32,232 nt of DNA from positions 1 to 32,232 of the forward strand of contig JAFTSS010000097.1 of the NCBI GenBank assembly GCA_017467185.1, in the 5' to 3' direction. A program made the translations under genes and the position numbers. Origin of the DNA: Paludibacteraceae bacterium. Lineage in GTDB: Bacteria; Bacteroidota; Bacteroidia; Bacteroidales; Paludibacteraceae. The notes under the pieces are model-generated. The model was not told the origin of the DNA. It did not search any database and saw only the letters and a program-made list of their open reading frames with translations. Of the stretch, positions 8,783 through 17,596 are shown piece by piece; position 1 is the first letter of the stretch, and every line of letters begins with the position of its first letter.

Positions 8783-8790
8783 TATATTTG
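8783..8790 (+). promoter_or_regulatory. TAnnTTTG -7 promoter element for tamL
   Basis: TATATTTG matches the Bacteroidota -7 consensus, 38 bases upstream of the tamL start. A T-rich tract lies around the -33 position. Together with 8752-8759 it forms a compact divergent promoter pair. Confidence 0.6.
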
Positions 8791-8828
8791 CACCGATTTA
8801 TGTATTGTGGTGAACAATATTTTTTTTC

Positions 8829-11111
8829 ATGAGATTAAAAAAAATCTTTTATTACATATTTCTCCTCGTAATATTGCCTACTCTCGGTAGTTGCAGTATG
8901 ACGAAGTATGTGCCAAAAGATCAATATTTACTGAAAAACGTAAAAATAAAAGCCACAATTCCAGACGTAAATAACGAAGAATTAAAAGGCTATTTACGCC
9001 AAACGCCTAATAACACAATACTAGGATTTTGGCCATTGAAATTGGGATTTTATAATGCATCGAGCGAAGATTCTACCAAATGGAGCAATCGTTGGTTGCG
9101 TCGCATAGGGGAACCTCCTGTGATTTATGATTCACTCAAAACTATTTATGGGTGCGATGAATTACAAAAAGTTATCTTCAATAAAGGTTATCTCAATGCA
9201 AATGTTACATTCAAAACAACAATAAACCCCAAAAAACGACACGCAAAAGTTACATATAGTATTGAAGAAGGCGAACCGTATCGTTTAAGAAATTACTTTA
9301 TAACTATACCCGATTCTTCAGCATTAGAGGCTATTAACCAAAGAGAAAAACCTCTTATCAAACCAGGTGATTTATTCGATATTGATCGTCTGAATGAAGA
9401 GAGAGAACAAGTAGCCAAGATGCTACGCAATCAGGGTTACTACAATTTTCGTAAAGAACTACTATTTTTCTATGTTGATAGTGCGTTAAATACACATGAA
9501 ATTGATGCAGAATTATCAATTCAACCTCAATATTTGGACAACGATTCAGCACTACAAATCATTTTCACAAAAAAAGAAATTGAAAATGTTACTATATTAG
9601 CATTAAAAGACAATGATTTATTAAAAAATGACTTAGAATTAGATACTTTTTACCAAAACAACATTAAGGTAATTTACAATAAAAAGAACAAAGCATTTAG
9701 ACCCAAAGCTCTAATTAATAAAACTTCTATCCAACCTAATAGATTTTATTCAGATTTTATTGTTGATCGTACATACTCACGACTAAATTCGCTAAACGCA
9801 GCAAAATATGTCAACATCTCGTTTACTGAAAATAGCAACAATAAATTAGATGCACAAATCGTAATTACACAAAATAAACCACATACGGTATCAGCAGAAA
9901 TAGAGGGAACTTACTCAGGGGGAGATTTAGGAGTTGGAGCCGCTATTGGCTATAAAAATAATAATATTTTTAGAGGCTCCGAAATTCTGAATATCAATAT
10001 TAACGGAGGTTATGAAGCTATAGGTTCATTATCAGAATATCAATCAGCATGGGATATTGGAGGAGAAGCATCTCTCACATTCCCAACTTTGTTGATGCCA
10101 ATGACCAAAGACTTTAGACAACGCTCCACTGGAACTACTGAAATTGCAGCATCTGTCAACTTTCAACAACGACCTGAATATCAACGAAACATTGCAAGTG
10201 CGGGTATAAAATACAATTGGCGTTGGCGCAGAGTAAACTTCACATTCAACCTACTTGATTTAAGTTATATATACTTGCCTTACATGACAGCCGCATTCAA
10301 AGATAAGTATATGAGACCTACGTCAAGTATTCGATTCAGCTATGAAGACCATTTCATAATGCGTTGGGGTTTAGGAATCAATATGTCAAACCGCCGCAAT
10401 ATGACATTCAATACAAGTAGTTTTTATACATTTCGCACCAATGTGCGCACTGCGGGTAACCTCCTCTATGGAATAAGCCACCTTATAAAGCAACAAAAAA
10501 ATGAAGATGGCGTATATGAAATATTTAACATTCAATACTCTCAATTTGCAAAAGCCGACATTGATTTTGCATATAATTGGTATCTAACAGATAAATCACG
10601 ATTGGTATTTCACACTGGATTAGGCGTAGGTATTCCATACGGCAATGCCTCTATTCTCCCTTTCGAAGAGCGCTATTATAGCGGAGGTGCTAATAGTATG
10701 CGAGGTTGGGCTGCCCGCAAACTAGGTCCAGGAAATTTCTACAATAGTTCAGGAAGTATTGACTTCATGAAGCAATCGGGCGATATTAAATTCGACTTAA
10801 ACCTCGAAGCTCGTTTTCGCTTAATATGGAAATTAGAAGCGGCTGTATTCGTTGATGCAGGCAATATTTGGACTATACGCGACTATGCAGAACAACCAAC
10901 TGGTGCTTTCCGATGGAATGAATTTTACAAACAAATTGCTTGTAACTACGGAGTTGGTCTTCGTTTAGATTTCGATTTCTTTGTTATTCGTGTAGATATG
11001 GGCATAAAACTTTATGACCCAGGCTACCCAATCGAAAGTGAACGTTGGAGAACTGATTTAACTTGGCGAGATGATTTTGCACTGCATTTTGCAGTGGGAT
11101 ACCCATTTTAA
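8829..11111 (+). CDS. tamL: TamL-type BamA-superfamily outer-membrane assembly lipoprotein
   Basis: A 760-residue Omp85-superfamily protein. The signal sequence ends in lipobox LGSC (Cys22), so it is a lipoprotein, the distinguishing feature of Bacteroidota TamL relative to TamA/BamA. The N-terminal third holds POTRA-like repeats (KRHAKVTYSIEEGEPYRLRNYFI; PGDLFDIDRLNEEREQVAKMLRNQGYYNF). The C-terminal half is a beta-barrel with the lid-loop motif in YSGGANSMRGW (the equivalent of VRGF in BamA) and a final aromatic residue (VGYPF). It likely works with an inner-membrane TamB partner in outer-membrane biogenesis; no tamB is in the window. The methyltransferase gene is divergent upstream. Confidence 0.88.
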   Translation: MRLKKIFYYIFLLVILPTLGSCSMTKYVPKDQYLLKNVKIKATIPDVNNEELKGYLRQTPNNTILGFWPLKLGFYNASSEDSTKWSNRWLRRIGEPPVIYDSLKTIYGCDELQKVIFNKGYLNANVTFKTTINPKKRHAKVTYSIEEGEPYRLRNYFITIPDSSALEAINQREKPLIKPGDLFDIDRLNEEREQVAKMLRNQGYYNFRKELLFFYVDSALNTHEIDAELSIQPQYLDNDSALQIIFTKKEIENVTILALKDNDLLKNDLELDTFYQNNIKVIYNKKNKAFRPKALINKTSIQPNRFYSDFIVDRTYSRLNSLNAAKYVNISFTENSNNKLDAQIVITQNKPHTVSAEIEGTYSGGDLGVGAAIGYKNNNIFRGSEILNININGGYEAIGSLSEYQSAWDIGGEASLTFPTLLMPMTKDFRQRSTGTTEIAASVNFQQRPEYQRNIASAGIKYNWRWRRVNFTFNLLDLSYIYLPYMTAAFKDKYMRPTSSIRFSYEDHFIMRWGLGINMSNRRNMTFNTSSFYTFRTNVRTAGNLLYGISHLIKQQKNEDGVYEIFNIQYSQFAKADIDFAYNWYLTDKSRLVFHTGLGVGIPYGNASILPFEERYYSGGANSMRGWAARKLGPGNFYNSSGSIDFMKQSGDIKFDLNLEARFRLIWKLEAAVFVDAGNIWTIRDYAEQPTGAFRWNEFYKQIACNYGVGLRLDFDFFVIRVDMGIKLYDPGYPIESERWRTDLTWRDDFALHFAVGYPF

Positions 11112-11134
11112 TTCATAATTCATAATTCATAATT
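11111..11134 (+). repeat. ATTCATA heptamer array
   Basis: Three full units plus a partial one of ATTCATA, beginning at the final base of the tamL stop codon. The same heptamer occurs before exbD (18020-18040) and before the anti-sigma gene (24583-24596). Confidence 0.85.
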
Positions 11135-11138
11135 ATTT

Positions 11139-11174
11139 GTCCGACAAGTCCGACAGGTCTGACAGGTCCGACAA
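11139..11174 (+). repeat. Nonamer array GTCCGACAR
   Basis: Four 9-base units (two GTCCGACAA, one GTCCGACAG, one GTCTGACAG). A related GACTTGTCGGAC string occurs at 24608-24619 in the opposite orientation, again beside ATTCATA units. Confidence 0.85.
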
Positions 11175-11199
11175 AACAAAAATCTAAAAATCTAAAAAA

Positions 11200-12921
11200 A
11201 TGAAAAAAAGAATCACATTAGCGGTAGCCTTAATTTTGGCTACATTTGGTATCACTAATGCGTGTACTAACTTTATCGTTGCCAAAGGTGCATCTGCCGA
11301 CGGCTCAACTATGGTAACATACGCAGCCGACTCTTATTGGTTGTATGGTTCATTGTACCACTACCCTGCAGCTACCTATCCTGACGGAGCAATGTTAGAC
11401 ATCTACGAATGGGACTCTGGTAATTTCCTCGGTAAAATTAAACAAGTAAACCAAACATACAACGTAGTTGGCAATATGAATGAGCACCAACTCACTATTG
11501 GAGAAACTACTTGGGGTGGTCGTGAAGAACTTATTGACACAACAGGTATCATGGACTATGGTAGCCTTATTTATGTTACTCTTCAACGTGCAAAAACAGC
11601 TCGTGAAGCTATCGTAACTATCGTAAATCTTGTAAACGAATATGGCTATTTCTCATCTGGTGAATCATTCTCTATCGTTGACCCTAACGAAGCTTGGATT
11701 ATGGAGCTTATCGGTAAAGGTCCAGGTTCAAAAGGTTTTGTATGGGTAGCTCGTCGTATTCCTGACGATTGCATATCTGGCCACGCAAACCAAGCTCGTA
11801 TCACAACTTTCCCTCTCGAAAGTCGTAAAGACAAAACTACTATTTCAAGCAAAAACCTCAAAAAAATCTACAACCCAGAAGTTACAACTGTATATGCTCA
11901 CGATGTAATCAAATTTGCTCGTGAAAAAGGTTACTTCAATGGTAAAGATGCTGAGTTTAGCTTCTCTGACACATATAATCCACTTGATTTCAGTGGTGTA
12001 CGCGCTTGCGAAGCTCGCGTATGGAGTTTCTTCCGCCGCCACGACCGCTCTATGGACAAATATTTGTCATACATCATGTGCGATACTAAAGAACGTATGC
12101 CTCTATGGATTGTCCCTGAACGCAAACTTTCAGTAAAAGACCTCCAAGATGCTATGCGCGACCACTACGAAGGTACTCCTCTTGATATGTCAAAAGGACA
12201 AGGTGCTGGCCCATTCAACTCGGTTTATCGTATGACTCCACTCATCTATAAACACAATGGCAAAGAGTATTTCCAAGAGCGTCCTGTTGCAACTCAACAA
12301 ACTGGTTTCTCTTTCATTGCTCAAATGCGTGATTATGCGCCTGCTGAAGCTGGTGGTATCCTTTGGTTTGGTCTTGACGATGCAACTTGCAACATTTATG
12401 TACCAATCTACTCTTGCATCACCGAAATACCTGAATCAATGAGCGAAAATAATGGCTCAATTCTTGATTTTTCATGGACTTCTGCATTCTGGATTAACAA
12501 CTGGGTAGCAAGCATGGTATATCCTCGCTATTCAATGCTTTATCCTGAAGTTAAAAAACGTCAAGGCAAACTCGAACACGAATTCTTTAACGATGTAGAA
12601 GAAGCTGACCGCTACGTTGCTCAATTAATTAAAGAAGGAAACTCTCAAGAAGTACGCACATTCCTCAATCAATTCTGCCAAATCGAAGCAGAAAAAGCAA
12701 TTAACACATGGCGCAAATTAGGCGAATACCTCATGGTTAAATACCTTGACGATGCTATCAAAGGTGAGAAAAATGGTCAATTCGACGGAAATCACAAACG
12801 TATTCCTAACAAAGTAACACGTCCTGGTTATCCTGCTGAATATATCGAAAAAGAATTTGTTCGCCCAAATCCAGAACGCTTCCGCGTAAAAACAGCAGAA
12901 GAAATGGAACAACGCAAATAA
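11200..12921 (+). CDS. Exported C69-family dipeptidase (PepD-like)
   Basis: A 573-residue peptidase of family C69, N-terminal-nucleophile hydrolases that split dipeptides. After a signal peptide (residues 1-21) comes C22-TNFIVAKGASADGSTMVTYAADS, the characteristic start of the mature enzyme; C22 becomes the nucleophile when the leader is removed. NACT is not a good lipobox, so lipidation is unlikely. Other family traits are NEHQLTIGETTWGGRE and a GESFSIVDPNEAWIMEL segment. Length fits secreted Bacteroidales members. It is followed 38 bases later by another exported peptidase, and the pair probably degrades peptides in the periplasm as part of a peptide-scavenging lifestyle. Confidence 0.9.
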   Translation: MKKRITLAVALILATFGITNACTNFIVAKGASADGSTMVTYAADSYWLYGSLYHYPAATYPDGAMLDIYEWDSGNFLGKIKQVNQTYNVVGNMNEHQLTIGETTWGGREELIDTTGIMDYGSLIYVTLQRAKTAREAIVTIVNLVNEYGYFSSGESFSIVDPNEAWIMELIGKGPGSKGFVWVARRIPDDCISGHANQARITTFPLESRKDKTTISSKNLKKIYNPEVTTVYAHDVIKFAREKGYFNGKDAEFSFSDTYNPLDFSGVRACEARVWSFFRRHDRSMDKYLSYIMCDTKERMPLWIVPERKLSVKDLQDAMRDHYEGTPLDMSKGQGAGPFNSVYRMTPLIYKHNGKEYFQERPVATQQTGFSFIAQMRDYAPAEAGGILWFGLDDATCNIYVPIYSCITEIPESMSENNGSILDFSWTSAFWINNWVASMVYPRYSMLYPEVKKRQGKLEHEFFNDVEEADRYVAQLIKEGNSQEVRTFLNQFCQIEAEKAINTWRKLGEYLMVKYLDDAIKGEKNGQFDGNHKRIPNKVTRPGYPAEYIEKEFVRPNPERFRVKTAEEMEQRK

Positions 12922-12959
12922 AAAAGATTTATATACTCTAAAACAATTAAATAATAACT

Positions 12960-15056
12960 ATGAAAAAATTAAGCATTTTATTAACTGTAATTTTAGCACT
13001 CACAATGTGTTGCAAACAAACTGAGCAAAATCCATTCTTTGTGGAATCTACTGCTCCTCACGGAACTTTCCGTTTCGACCAATTGAAAAATGAGCACTTC
13101 CGTCCAGCTTTCGATCGTGCAATGGCTGAACACAAAGCCGAAATTGAAGCTATCATCAACAATCCAGAGGCTCCTACATTCGAAAACACTATCGTAGCTC
13201 TCGAACGTTCTGGCGCACTCTTCAACCACGTTGCTTCTGTATTCTTTGCTCTCGATGGCGCAGAATCTAATCCAGAAATGGCAGAAATCATGATGGAAGT
13301 TATGCCTCTCATCACTGCTCACTCTAACGAAATCAACCTTAACGAAAAACTTTTCGAACGCGTAAAAGCTGTTTACGAGACTCGCGAATCATTGAATCTC
13401 AACACAGAAGATGCTATGTTGCTCGAAAACACTTTCAAAGGTTTTGCCGACAATGGTGCTAATCTTTCACCAGAGGACAAAGAAACTTACAAACAACTTT
13501 CTGAAAAACTTAGCCTCGCTTCTATGCGTTTCAAACAAAACTCATTGAATGAAACTAACGCATATAGCCGCCTTGTTACTGACTCTACTGAACTCGCTGG
13601 TATGCCTGCTTATTTCATGGAAATGACTGCAGCAAATGCTAAAGCTGCTGGCAAAGAAGGCTGGTTACTCGACCTTAAAGCTACTTGCTACTCTCCACTT
13701 CTTACGTTTGCCGACAATCGCGCTCTTCGCGAAGAAATCTGGCGTGCTTTCAGCACTCAATGTCTTGATGGTGAATATTCTAACATCGAAAACATCAAAG
13801 AAATCATCAACACACGTCTTGCTATTGCTAACCTCTTCGGTTGCAAAACATACGCAGAATATGCACTCAAAAATCGTATGGCTGAAAAAACTGAGAATGT
13901 AGAAAACCTTCTCAATGAATTAATTAAAGCTTATACTCCTGCTACTCAAGCAGAAGTAAAAGAAATGCAAGAATTTGCTAAATCACAAGGTGCTGATTTC
14001 GAACTCATGCCTTGGGACTGGAGCTACTATGCAGAAAAACTTCAAGCTGCTAAATTCGACCTTAACGAAGAGATGACTAAACCTTATTTCGAACTCGAAA
14101 GCGTGAAAAAAGGTGTATTCGGCTTGGCTACTAAACTCTACGGTTTGAACTTCACAAAAAACACTGATATTCCTGTATATCACCCAGAAGTTGATGCTTA
14201 CGAAGTAACTGACGAAAACGGTAACTACGTAGCTGTTCTTTACACAGACTTCCACCCTCGCGCTGGTAAACGTGCAGGTGCTTGGATGACTGAATACAAA
14301 GGTCAATGGCGCAATGCAGATGGCACAGACTCTCGTCCACACATCACTATCGTAATGAACTTCACTCGCGCAACAGAAAGCACTCCTGCTCTCCTCACTT
14401 TCGACGAAGTTGAAACATTCCTTCACGAATTTGGTCACGCTATCCATGGTATGGTTTCTGAATGTACATATCTTTCTATTTCAGGTACTAACGTATATCG
14501 CGATTTCGTAGAACTTCCATCTCAAATCATGGAAAACTGGGCAACTGAAAAAGAATTCCTCGATGGTTGGGCACATCACTATCAAACAGGTGAACCAATC
14601 CCTGCTGAATTAGTACAAAAACTCGTTGATGCTTCTAACTTCAACTGCGGTTACCTCTGCCTCCGTCAAGTTGCTTTTGGCTTGCAAGATATGGCATTCC
14701 ACACTATCACAGAACCATTTAATGGCGACCCTTGTGAAGTAGAACGCACTTCTACTGCTCCAACAAACTTCCTTCCTAACGTAGAAGGTACAGGTCGTTG
14801 TACTACATTCAACCACATCTTCTCAGGTGGTTATGCTGCAGGTTACTACTCTTACAAATGGGCAGAACAACTCGATGCTGATGCATTTGCATTCTTCAAA
14901 CAAAATGGCATCTTCGACCGCGCAACTGCTGAATCATTCCGCAAAAACGTATTGAGCCGTGGTGGTACAGAACACCCTATGACTCTTTACAAACGCTTCC
15001 GTGGTCAAGAACCTACAATCGACGCAATGCTCGAACGCAATGGTATCAAACGTTAA
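12960..15056 (+). CDS. dcp: M3-family peptidyl-dipeptidase lipoprotein (Dcp-like)
   Basis: A 698-residue zinc metallopeptidase of family M3, which removes dipeptides from peptide C-termini. The zinc site is HEFGH (H489, H493) with the third ligand E518 in VYRDFVELPSQ, the usual HExxH plus about 25 residues. A long helical N-terminal cap (residues ~40-330) restricts access to short peptides. The N-terminus has a hydrophobic leader and a lipobox-like LTMC (Cys17), so the enzyme is likely an exported lipoprotein, unlike cytoplasmic E. coli Dcp. It lies 38 bases downstream of the C69 dipeptidase, consistent with cotranscription, and ends at a strong terminator. Confidence 0.92.
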   Translation: MKKLSILLTVILALTMCCKQTEQNPFFVESTAPHGTFRFDQLKNEHFRPAFDRAMAEHKAEIEAIINNPEAPTFENTIVALERSGALFNHVASVFFALDGAESNPEMAEIMMEVMPLITAHSNEINLNEKLFERVKAVYETRESLNLNTEDAMLLENTFKGFADNGANLSPEDKETYKQLSEKLSLASMRFKQNSLNETNAYSRLVTDSTELAGMPAYFMEMTAANAKAAGKEGWLLDLKATCYSPLLTFADNRALREEIWRAFSTQCLDGEYSNIENIKEIINTRLAIANLFGCKTYAEYALKNRMAEKTENVENLLNELIKAYTPATQAEVKEMQEFAKSQGADFELMPWDWSYYAEKLQAAKFDLNEEMTKPYFELESVKKGVFGLATKLYGLNFTKNTDIPVYHPEVDAYEVTDENGNYVAVLYTDFHPRAGKRAGAWMTEYKGQWRNADGTDSRPHITIVMNFTRATESTPALLTFDEVETFLHEFGHAIHGMVSECTYLSISGTNVYRDFVELPSQIMENWATEKEFLDGWAHHYQTGEPIPAELVQKLVDASNFNCGYLCLRQVAFGLQDMAFHTITEPFNGDPCEVERTSTAPTNFLPNVEGTGRCTTFNHIFSGGYAAGYYSYKWAEQLDADAFAFFKQNGIFDRATAESFRKNVLSRGGTEHPMTLYKRFRGQEPTIDAMLERNGIKR

Positions 15057-15075
15057 TCGTATTAACATCATAAAT

Positions 15076-15109
15076 AAAAAAGCTGAATCCCAAACGATTC
15101 AGCTTTTTT
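15076..15109. terminator. Bidirectional terminator between dcp and the DUF2400 gene
   Basis: AAAAAAGCTGAATC (15076-15089) pairs perfectly with 15096-15109 around a 6-base loop. A-runs and T-runs on both sides allow termination in both directions for these two convergent genes. Confidence 0.9.
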
Positions 15110-15123
15110 ATTTCAACTATATT

Positions 15124-15855
15124 CTATCTTTCAGAATTATATCCTACCCCAAAAAGAGCAAAATCCATTATCCCTGGATCATCAGGATACAACTCTTTAC
15201 ATTTATTAGTAAGTTCTTGTACAGCCCGCATATCAGCTGAAGTTCGAGCAAGCAAACCATGTTCACGTGCTACCCTATTTACATGTACATCAAGAGGTAT
15301 AAGCAAATAAACAGGGCTCAATCTAGTCCATACACCTAAATCTACTATACCATCACGACGCACCATCCAACGAAGAAATAAACAGAGACGTTTACAAGCA
15401 GATTTAGTATTGCAAGGTATTCCATTTGCATGCAAAAGAGAAATTAAGGCACTGAGATATTCATTCCTAATTCCTAACTCCTCATTCCTCACTATTATTG
15501 CTTCTTCAAGTGTGTCGTATTGCTGATATACGTTGTAGAGACTTTGCATTAGATCGTAAAAATCTCGATAGAAAAACATTCGGTAGAAATTAACGTCTGA
15601 ATCTTTATACTCACGCCACTGCTCTGACATAACGTAATCGTATGGCCTACCAGACATCAAGTCGTATGCCATACAACATTTTTTGAATATCTGATTGCGG
15701 TTGCCAAGTGCTAACCACGAACAGACGACTCCCATTACTTCGATATCGCACTGAGTTGTGCAACGACGCACAACTGCTACTGGATCAGTAGCAAAATAAC
15801 GCATATCATTATATTCCGCTATAAACTTATCCCAATTACACATAAAAAACATCAT
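15124..15855 (-). CDS. TIGR02757/DUF2400 family protein carrying an in-frame heptamer array
   Basis: A 243-residue protein of the DUF2400/TIGR02757 family. Recognisable segments are LCLFLRWMVRRDGIVDLGVW, LLIPLDVHVNRVAR and DFALFGVG in the C-terminal half. The family's function is unestablished; its helical layout recalls helix-hairpin-helix DNA glycosylases, but I see no proof. Odd feature: residues about 121-132 (IVRNEELGIRNE) are encoded by a tandem heptamer array at 15462-15489, of which 22 bases (15468-15489) match the intergenic sequence 18820-18841 exactly on the other strand. The insert keeps the frame. Three nearby Met codons (15855, 15852, 15843) are possible starts. Confidence 0.85.
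   Translation of the reverse strand: MMFFMCNWDKFIAEYNDMRYFATDPVAVVRRCTTQCDIEVMGVVCSWLALGNRNQIFKKCCMAYDLMSGRPYDYVMSEQWREYKDSDVNFYRMFFYRDFYDLMQSLYNVYQQYDTLEEAIIVRNEELGIRNEYLSALISLLHANGIPCNTKSACKRLCLFLRWMVRRDGIVDLGVWTRLSPVYLLIPLDVHVNRVAREHGLLARTSADMRAVQELTNKCKELYPDDPGIMDFALFGVGYNSER
15462..15489 (-). repeat. Heptamer array inside a coding region
   Basis: On the minus strand four consecutive units AGGAATG-AGGAGTT-AGGAATT-AGGAATG. The same units appear before exbB (18811-18845) and before the anti-sigma gene (24625-24659). Here they are translated. Confidence 0.85.
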
Positions 15856-15893
15856 TAAAAAGGGAACATAGACACTCTACATTCCCTACAATA

Positions 15894-15901
15894 CAAAAAT
15901 A
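15894..15901 (-). promoter_or_regulatory. TAnnTTTG -7 promoter element for the DUF2400 gene
   Basis: The minus strand reads TATTTTTG, matching TAnnTTTG, 38 bases upstream of the start at 15855. It lies in the short gap after the DJ-1/PfpI gene stop. Confidence 0.45.
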
Positions 15902-15914
15902 TACAAATTAAAAT

Positions 15915-16457
15915 CTACTTAACAAGCATACCCTCTGCTACAGCTTTTGCCACTTCTTCGCCTTTAAGAACTGTAGCCAACTGCAAAGCAAACTCAATAG
16001 TACAACCAGGACCGCGTGATGTAACAATATTACCTGAAACCATTACACGGTCTTTCGAAACAAAAGCTTCGTACAATTGATCCTCAAATCCTGGATAGCA
16101 AACTGCTTGGTGATTACGCAAAAGATGCATTTTGCCCAATACAGAAGGAGCAGCACAAATAGCCGCAATCCATCCTCCTTTTTTATTTTGCTCACGAAGT
16201 AAACTCAACAACCCTTCATGTGCGCCAAGATTCAATGTACCAGGCATACCTCCAGGAAGAATAAGCATTTCGGATTTTGAGAAATCTACTTCATCAAACA
16301 TTTTATCTGCCTCTATACGCACACCATGAGCACCCTCTACCGAACGCTCCTGCATTACCGACACAGTAGTAAGTTCAACCTCTGCACGACGTAAAACGTC
16401 AATTGTTGCAATAGCTTCAACCTCTTCGAAGCCAGTACCTAAAAATAAGTAAACCAT
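15915..16457 (-). CDS. DJ-1/PfpI family protein (YajL/ThiJ-like)
   Basis: A 180-residue DJ-1/PfpI superfamily protein, cytoplasmic. It has the nucleophile-elbow cysteine C101 in AAICAAPSVLG and the partner glutamate E14 in GFEEVEAIATIDVLRRA, plus the LILPGGMPG loop. Length and motifs match the YajL/DJ-1 branch, proposed to protect against oxidative or glyoxal damage; protease activity is unlikely. The sequence just upstream of its start consists of a 10-unit heptamer array (16474-16543), and no promoter match was seen there. Confidence 0.9.
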   Translation of the reverse strand: MVYLFLGTGFEEVEAIATIDVLRRAEVELTTVSVMQERSVEGAHGVRIEADKMFDEVDFSKSEMLILPGGMPGTLNLGAHEGLLSLLREQNKKGGWIAAICAAPSVLGKMHLLRNHQAVCYPGFEDQLYEAFVSKDRVMVSGNIVTSRGPGCTIEFALQLATVLKGEEVAKAVAEGMLVK

Positions 16458-16473
16458 AATATATATAGATATT

Positions 16474-16543
16474 TAGATATTAGACACGAGATGCGAGACA
16501 CGAGATACGAGACACGAGATACGAGATACGAGACACGAGACTT
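16474..16543 (+). repeat. Ten-unit heptamer array (GAGAYAC type)
   Basis: Ten contiguous 7-base units: TAGATAT, TAGACAC, GAGATGC, then alternating GAGACAC and GAGATAC, ending GAGACTT. It is 17 bases upstream of the DJ-1/PfpI start. Confidence 0.9.
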
Positions 16544-16657
16544 ACTCGATTCGCTTTGCTCGTTGTTTTTTTAGACATGAGAACATAATTTCTTCTTTTA
16601 ACGTAAATTATCATTAATTAATCGTAAATTATTTATAATTAATGGATGATTTGTGGT

Positions 16658-16690
16658 AACCAGCGGTCTTTGAGCCTTTGGCGATAAAAT
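16658..16690 (+). repeat. GGTCTT dispersed element, copy 2
   Basis: AACCAGCGGTCTTTGAGCC followed by a GGCG and an A/T run. Aligns with copies at 7899, 20177 and 27019 in the same orientation. Confidence 0.65.
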
Positions 16691-16703
16691 TTGCGTTAAA
16701 GTA

Positions 16704-16773
16704 TAGACATGAAGACATGAGAATAGAATTTGTCTTGTATCTCGTGTCTCGTGTCTATTGTCTATTGTCTATT
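16704..16773 (+). repeat. Ten-unit heterogeneous heptamer array ending at the tonB stop
   Basis: Ten 7-base units stay in register while their sequence drifts: TAGACAT, GAAGACA, TGAGAAT, AGAATTT, GTCTTGT, ATCTCGT, GTCTCGT, then three GTCTATT. The array ends one base before the tonB stop codon (16775-16777). Confidence 0.85.
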
Positions 16774-16774
16774 T

Positions 16775-17596
16775 TTAATTCAATCTAAAATTATAAGTAA
16801 TCGTACCAATTGCTACACCTCCGCCTGTAGAAAATTTATTTTTCTTAGCGGCATTAACAGCTGCATTACGCAATGTTTCATTAGTAATTGTTGTACCTTT
16901 AGTTATGGCAGCGGAAACAACATTTCCTGACGCATCTACACGAATTTCGACCACTATACGCCCCTCTTCATTTCCTTGATATGATGGCTGCGCCAATTTT
17001 CCGAGCAAATTACGACCATTAAGCGACCAAGAGTGTCCACCTTGCGAACCTTGTCCAGCAGGATTACCTTGTTGTGTTTCACCTTTTGTTTGTCCTTGAC
17101 CTTTACCCATATTTTGGAATGCCGATCCTGCAAGATTACTTGCTTGATTACGCTTTGCCTCTTGTTCTGCTTTTATGCGAGCCTCTTCTTCAGCTTTTTC
17201 ACGAGCAATACGCTCTTGTTCTGCCTTCTCACGAGCAATTCGCTCCTCCTCTGCTCTACGTTTAGCCTCTTCTTCTGCTTCTTTACGCTTTTTCTCTGCT
17301 TCTAATGCAACAGATGGGTCTTCTTGTGTCATTAAATCCTCTTCCGAAGGAGTCGAAACCTCAGGAGCTGCTGGTGGAGGGGTAGGCGTAGGAATAGGTG
17401 CTGCTTCTGGCGCAGGCGTTGGATTAGGCATACTTTCGCCAAAACCTTCATCTGCATACCCCAACGATATCATAACACCTTCATCCATCTCATTGCGATG
17501 CGCAGTCATTCCGCAGAACAACAATATCAATAAGATAATGATACAGATTATCGTTGTTGCAATACCCGATTGTATTTCTGATTTTTTAAGTTTCAT
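16775..17596 (-). CDS. tonB: TonB/TolA-like energy transducer
   Basis: A 273-residue protein with one N-terminal transmembrane helix (about residues 11-30), a Pro-rich segment (PTPAPEAAPIPTPTPPP, ~58-75), a long Glu/Lys/Ala/Arg helix (~95-150) with repeated AEEERIAREKAEQ units, a Gly/Gln-rich linker and a C-terminal TonB-type beta domain (~205-273, ending TYNFRLN). The Pro-rich part is TonB-like whereas the long charged helix is TolA-like. It transmits proton-motive force from ExbB/ExbD to outer-membrane receptors or the envelope. Its start codon overlaps the exbD stop by one base, indicating translational coupling. Confidence 0.88.
   Translation of the reverse strand: MKLKKSEIQSGIATTIICIIILLILLFCGMTAHRNEMDEGVMISLGYADEGFGESMPNPTPAPEAAPIPTPTPPPAAPEVSTPSEEDLMTQEDPSVALEAEKKRKEAEEEAKRRAEEERIAREKAEQERIAREKAEEEARIKAEQEAKRNQASNLAGSAFQNMGKGQGQTKGETQQGNPAGQGSQGGHSWSLNGRNLLGKLAQPSYQGNEEGRIVVEIRVDASGNVVSAAITKGTTITNETLRNAAVNAAKKNKFSTGGGVAIGTITYNFRLN

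Larger units (their letters stand above)
16458..16774. other. Repeat-filled intergenic region between DJ-1/PfpI and tonB genes
   Basis: These 317 bases hold no gene. Contents in order: heptamer array (16474-16543), a CGATTCGCTTTGCTCG string (also seen in variants near 20828 and 29820), a 21-base direct duplication (16602-16622 and 16623-16643), a GGTCTT element (16658-16690) and a second heptamer array (16704-16773) that touches the tonB stop. Confidence 0.75.

Noticed and set aside
13983-14447. 154-codon minus-strand open frame inside the M3 peptidase gene
   Set aside because: It is antisense to the zinc-site region of an intact conserved enzyme and shows no domain; codon structure favours the plus frame.
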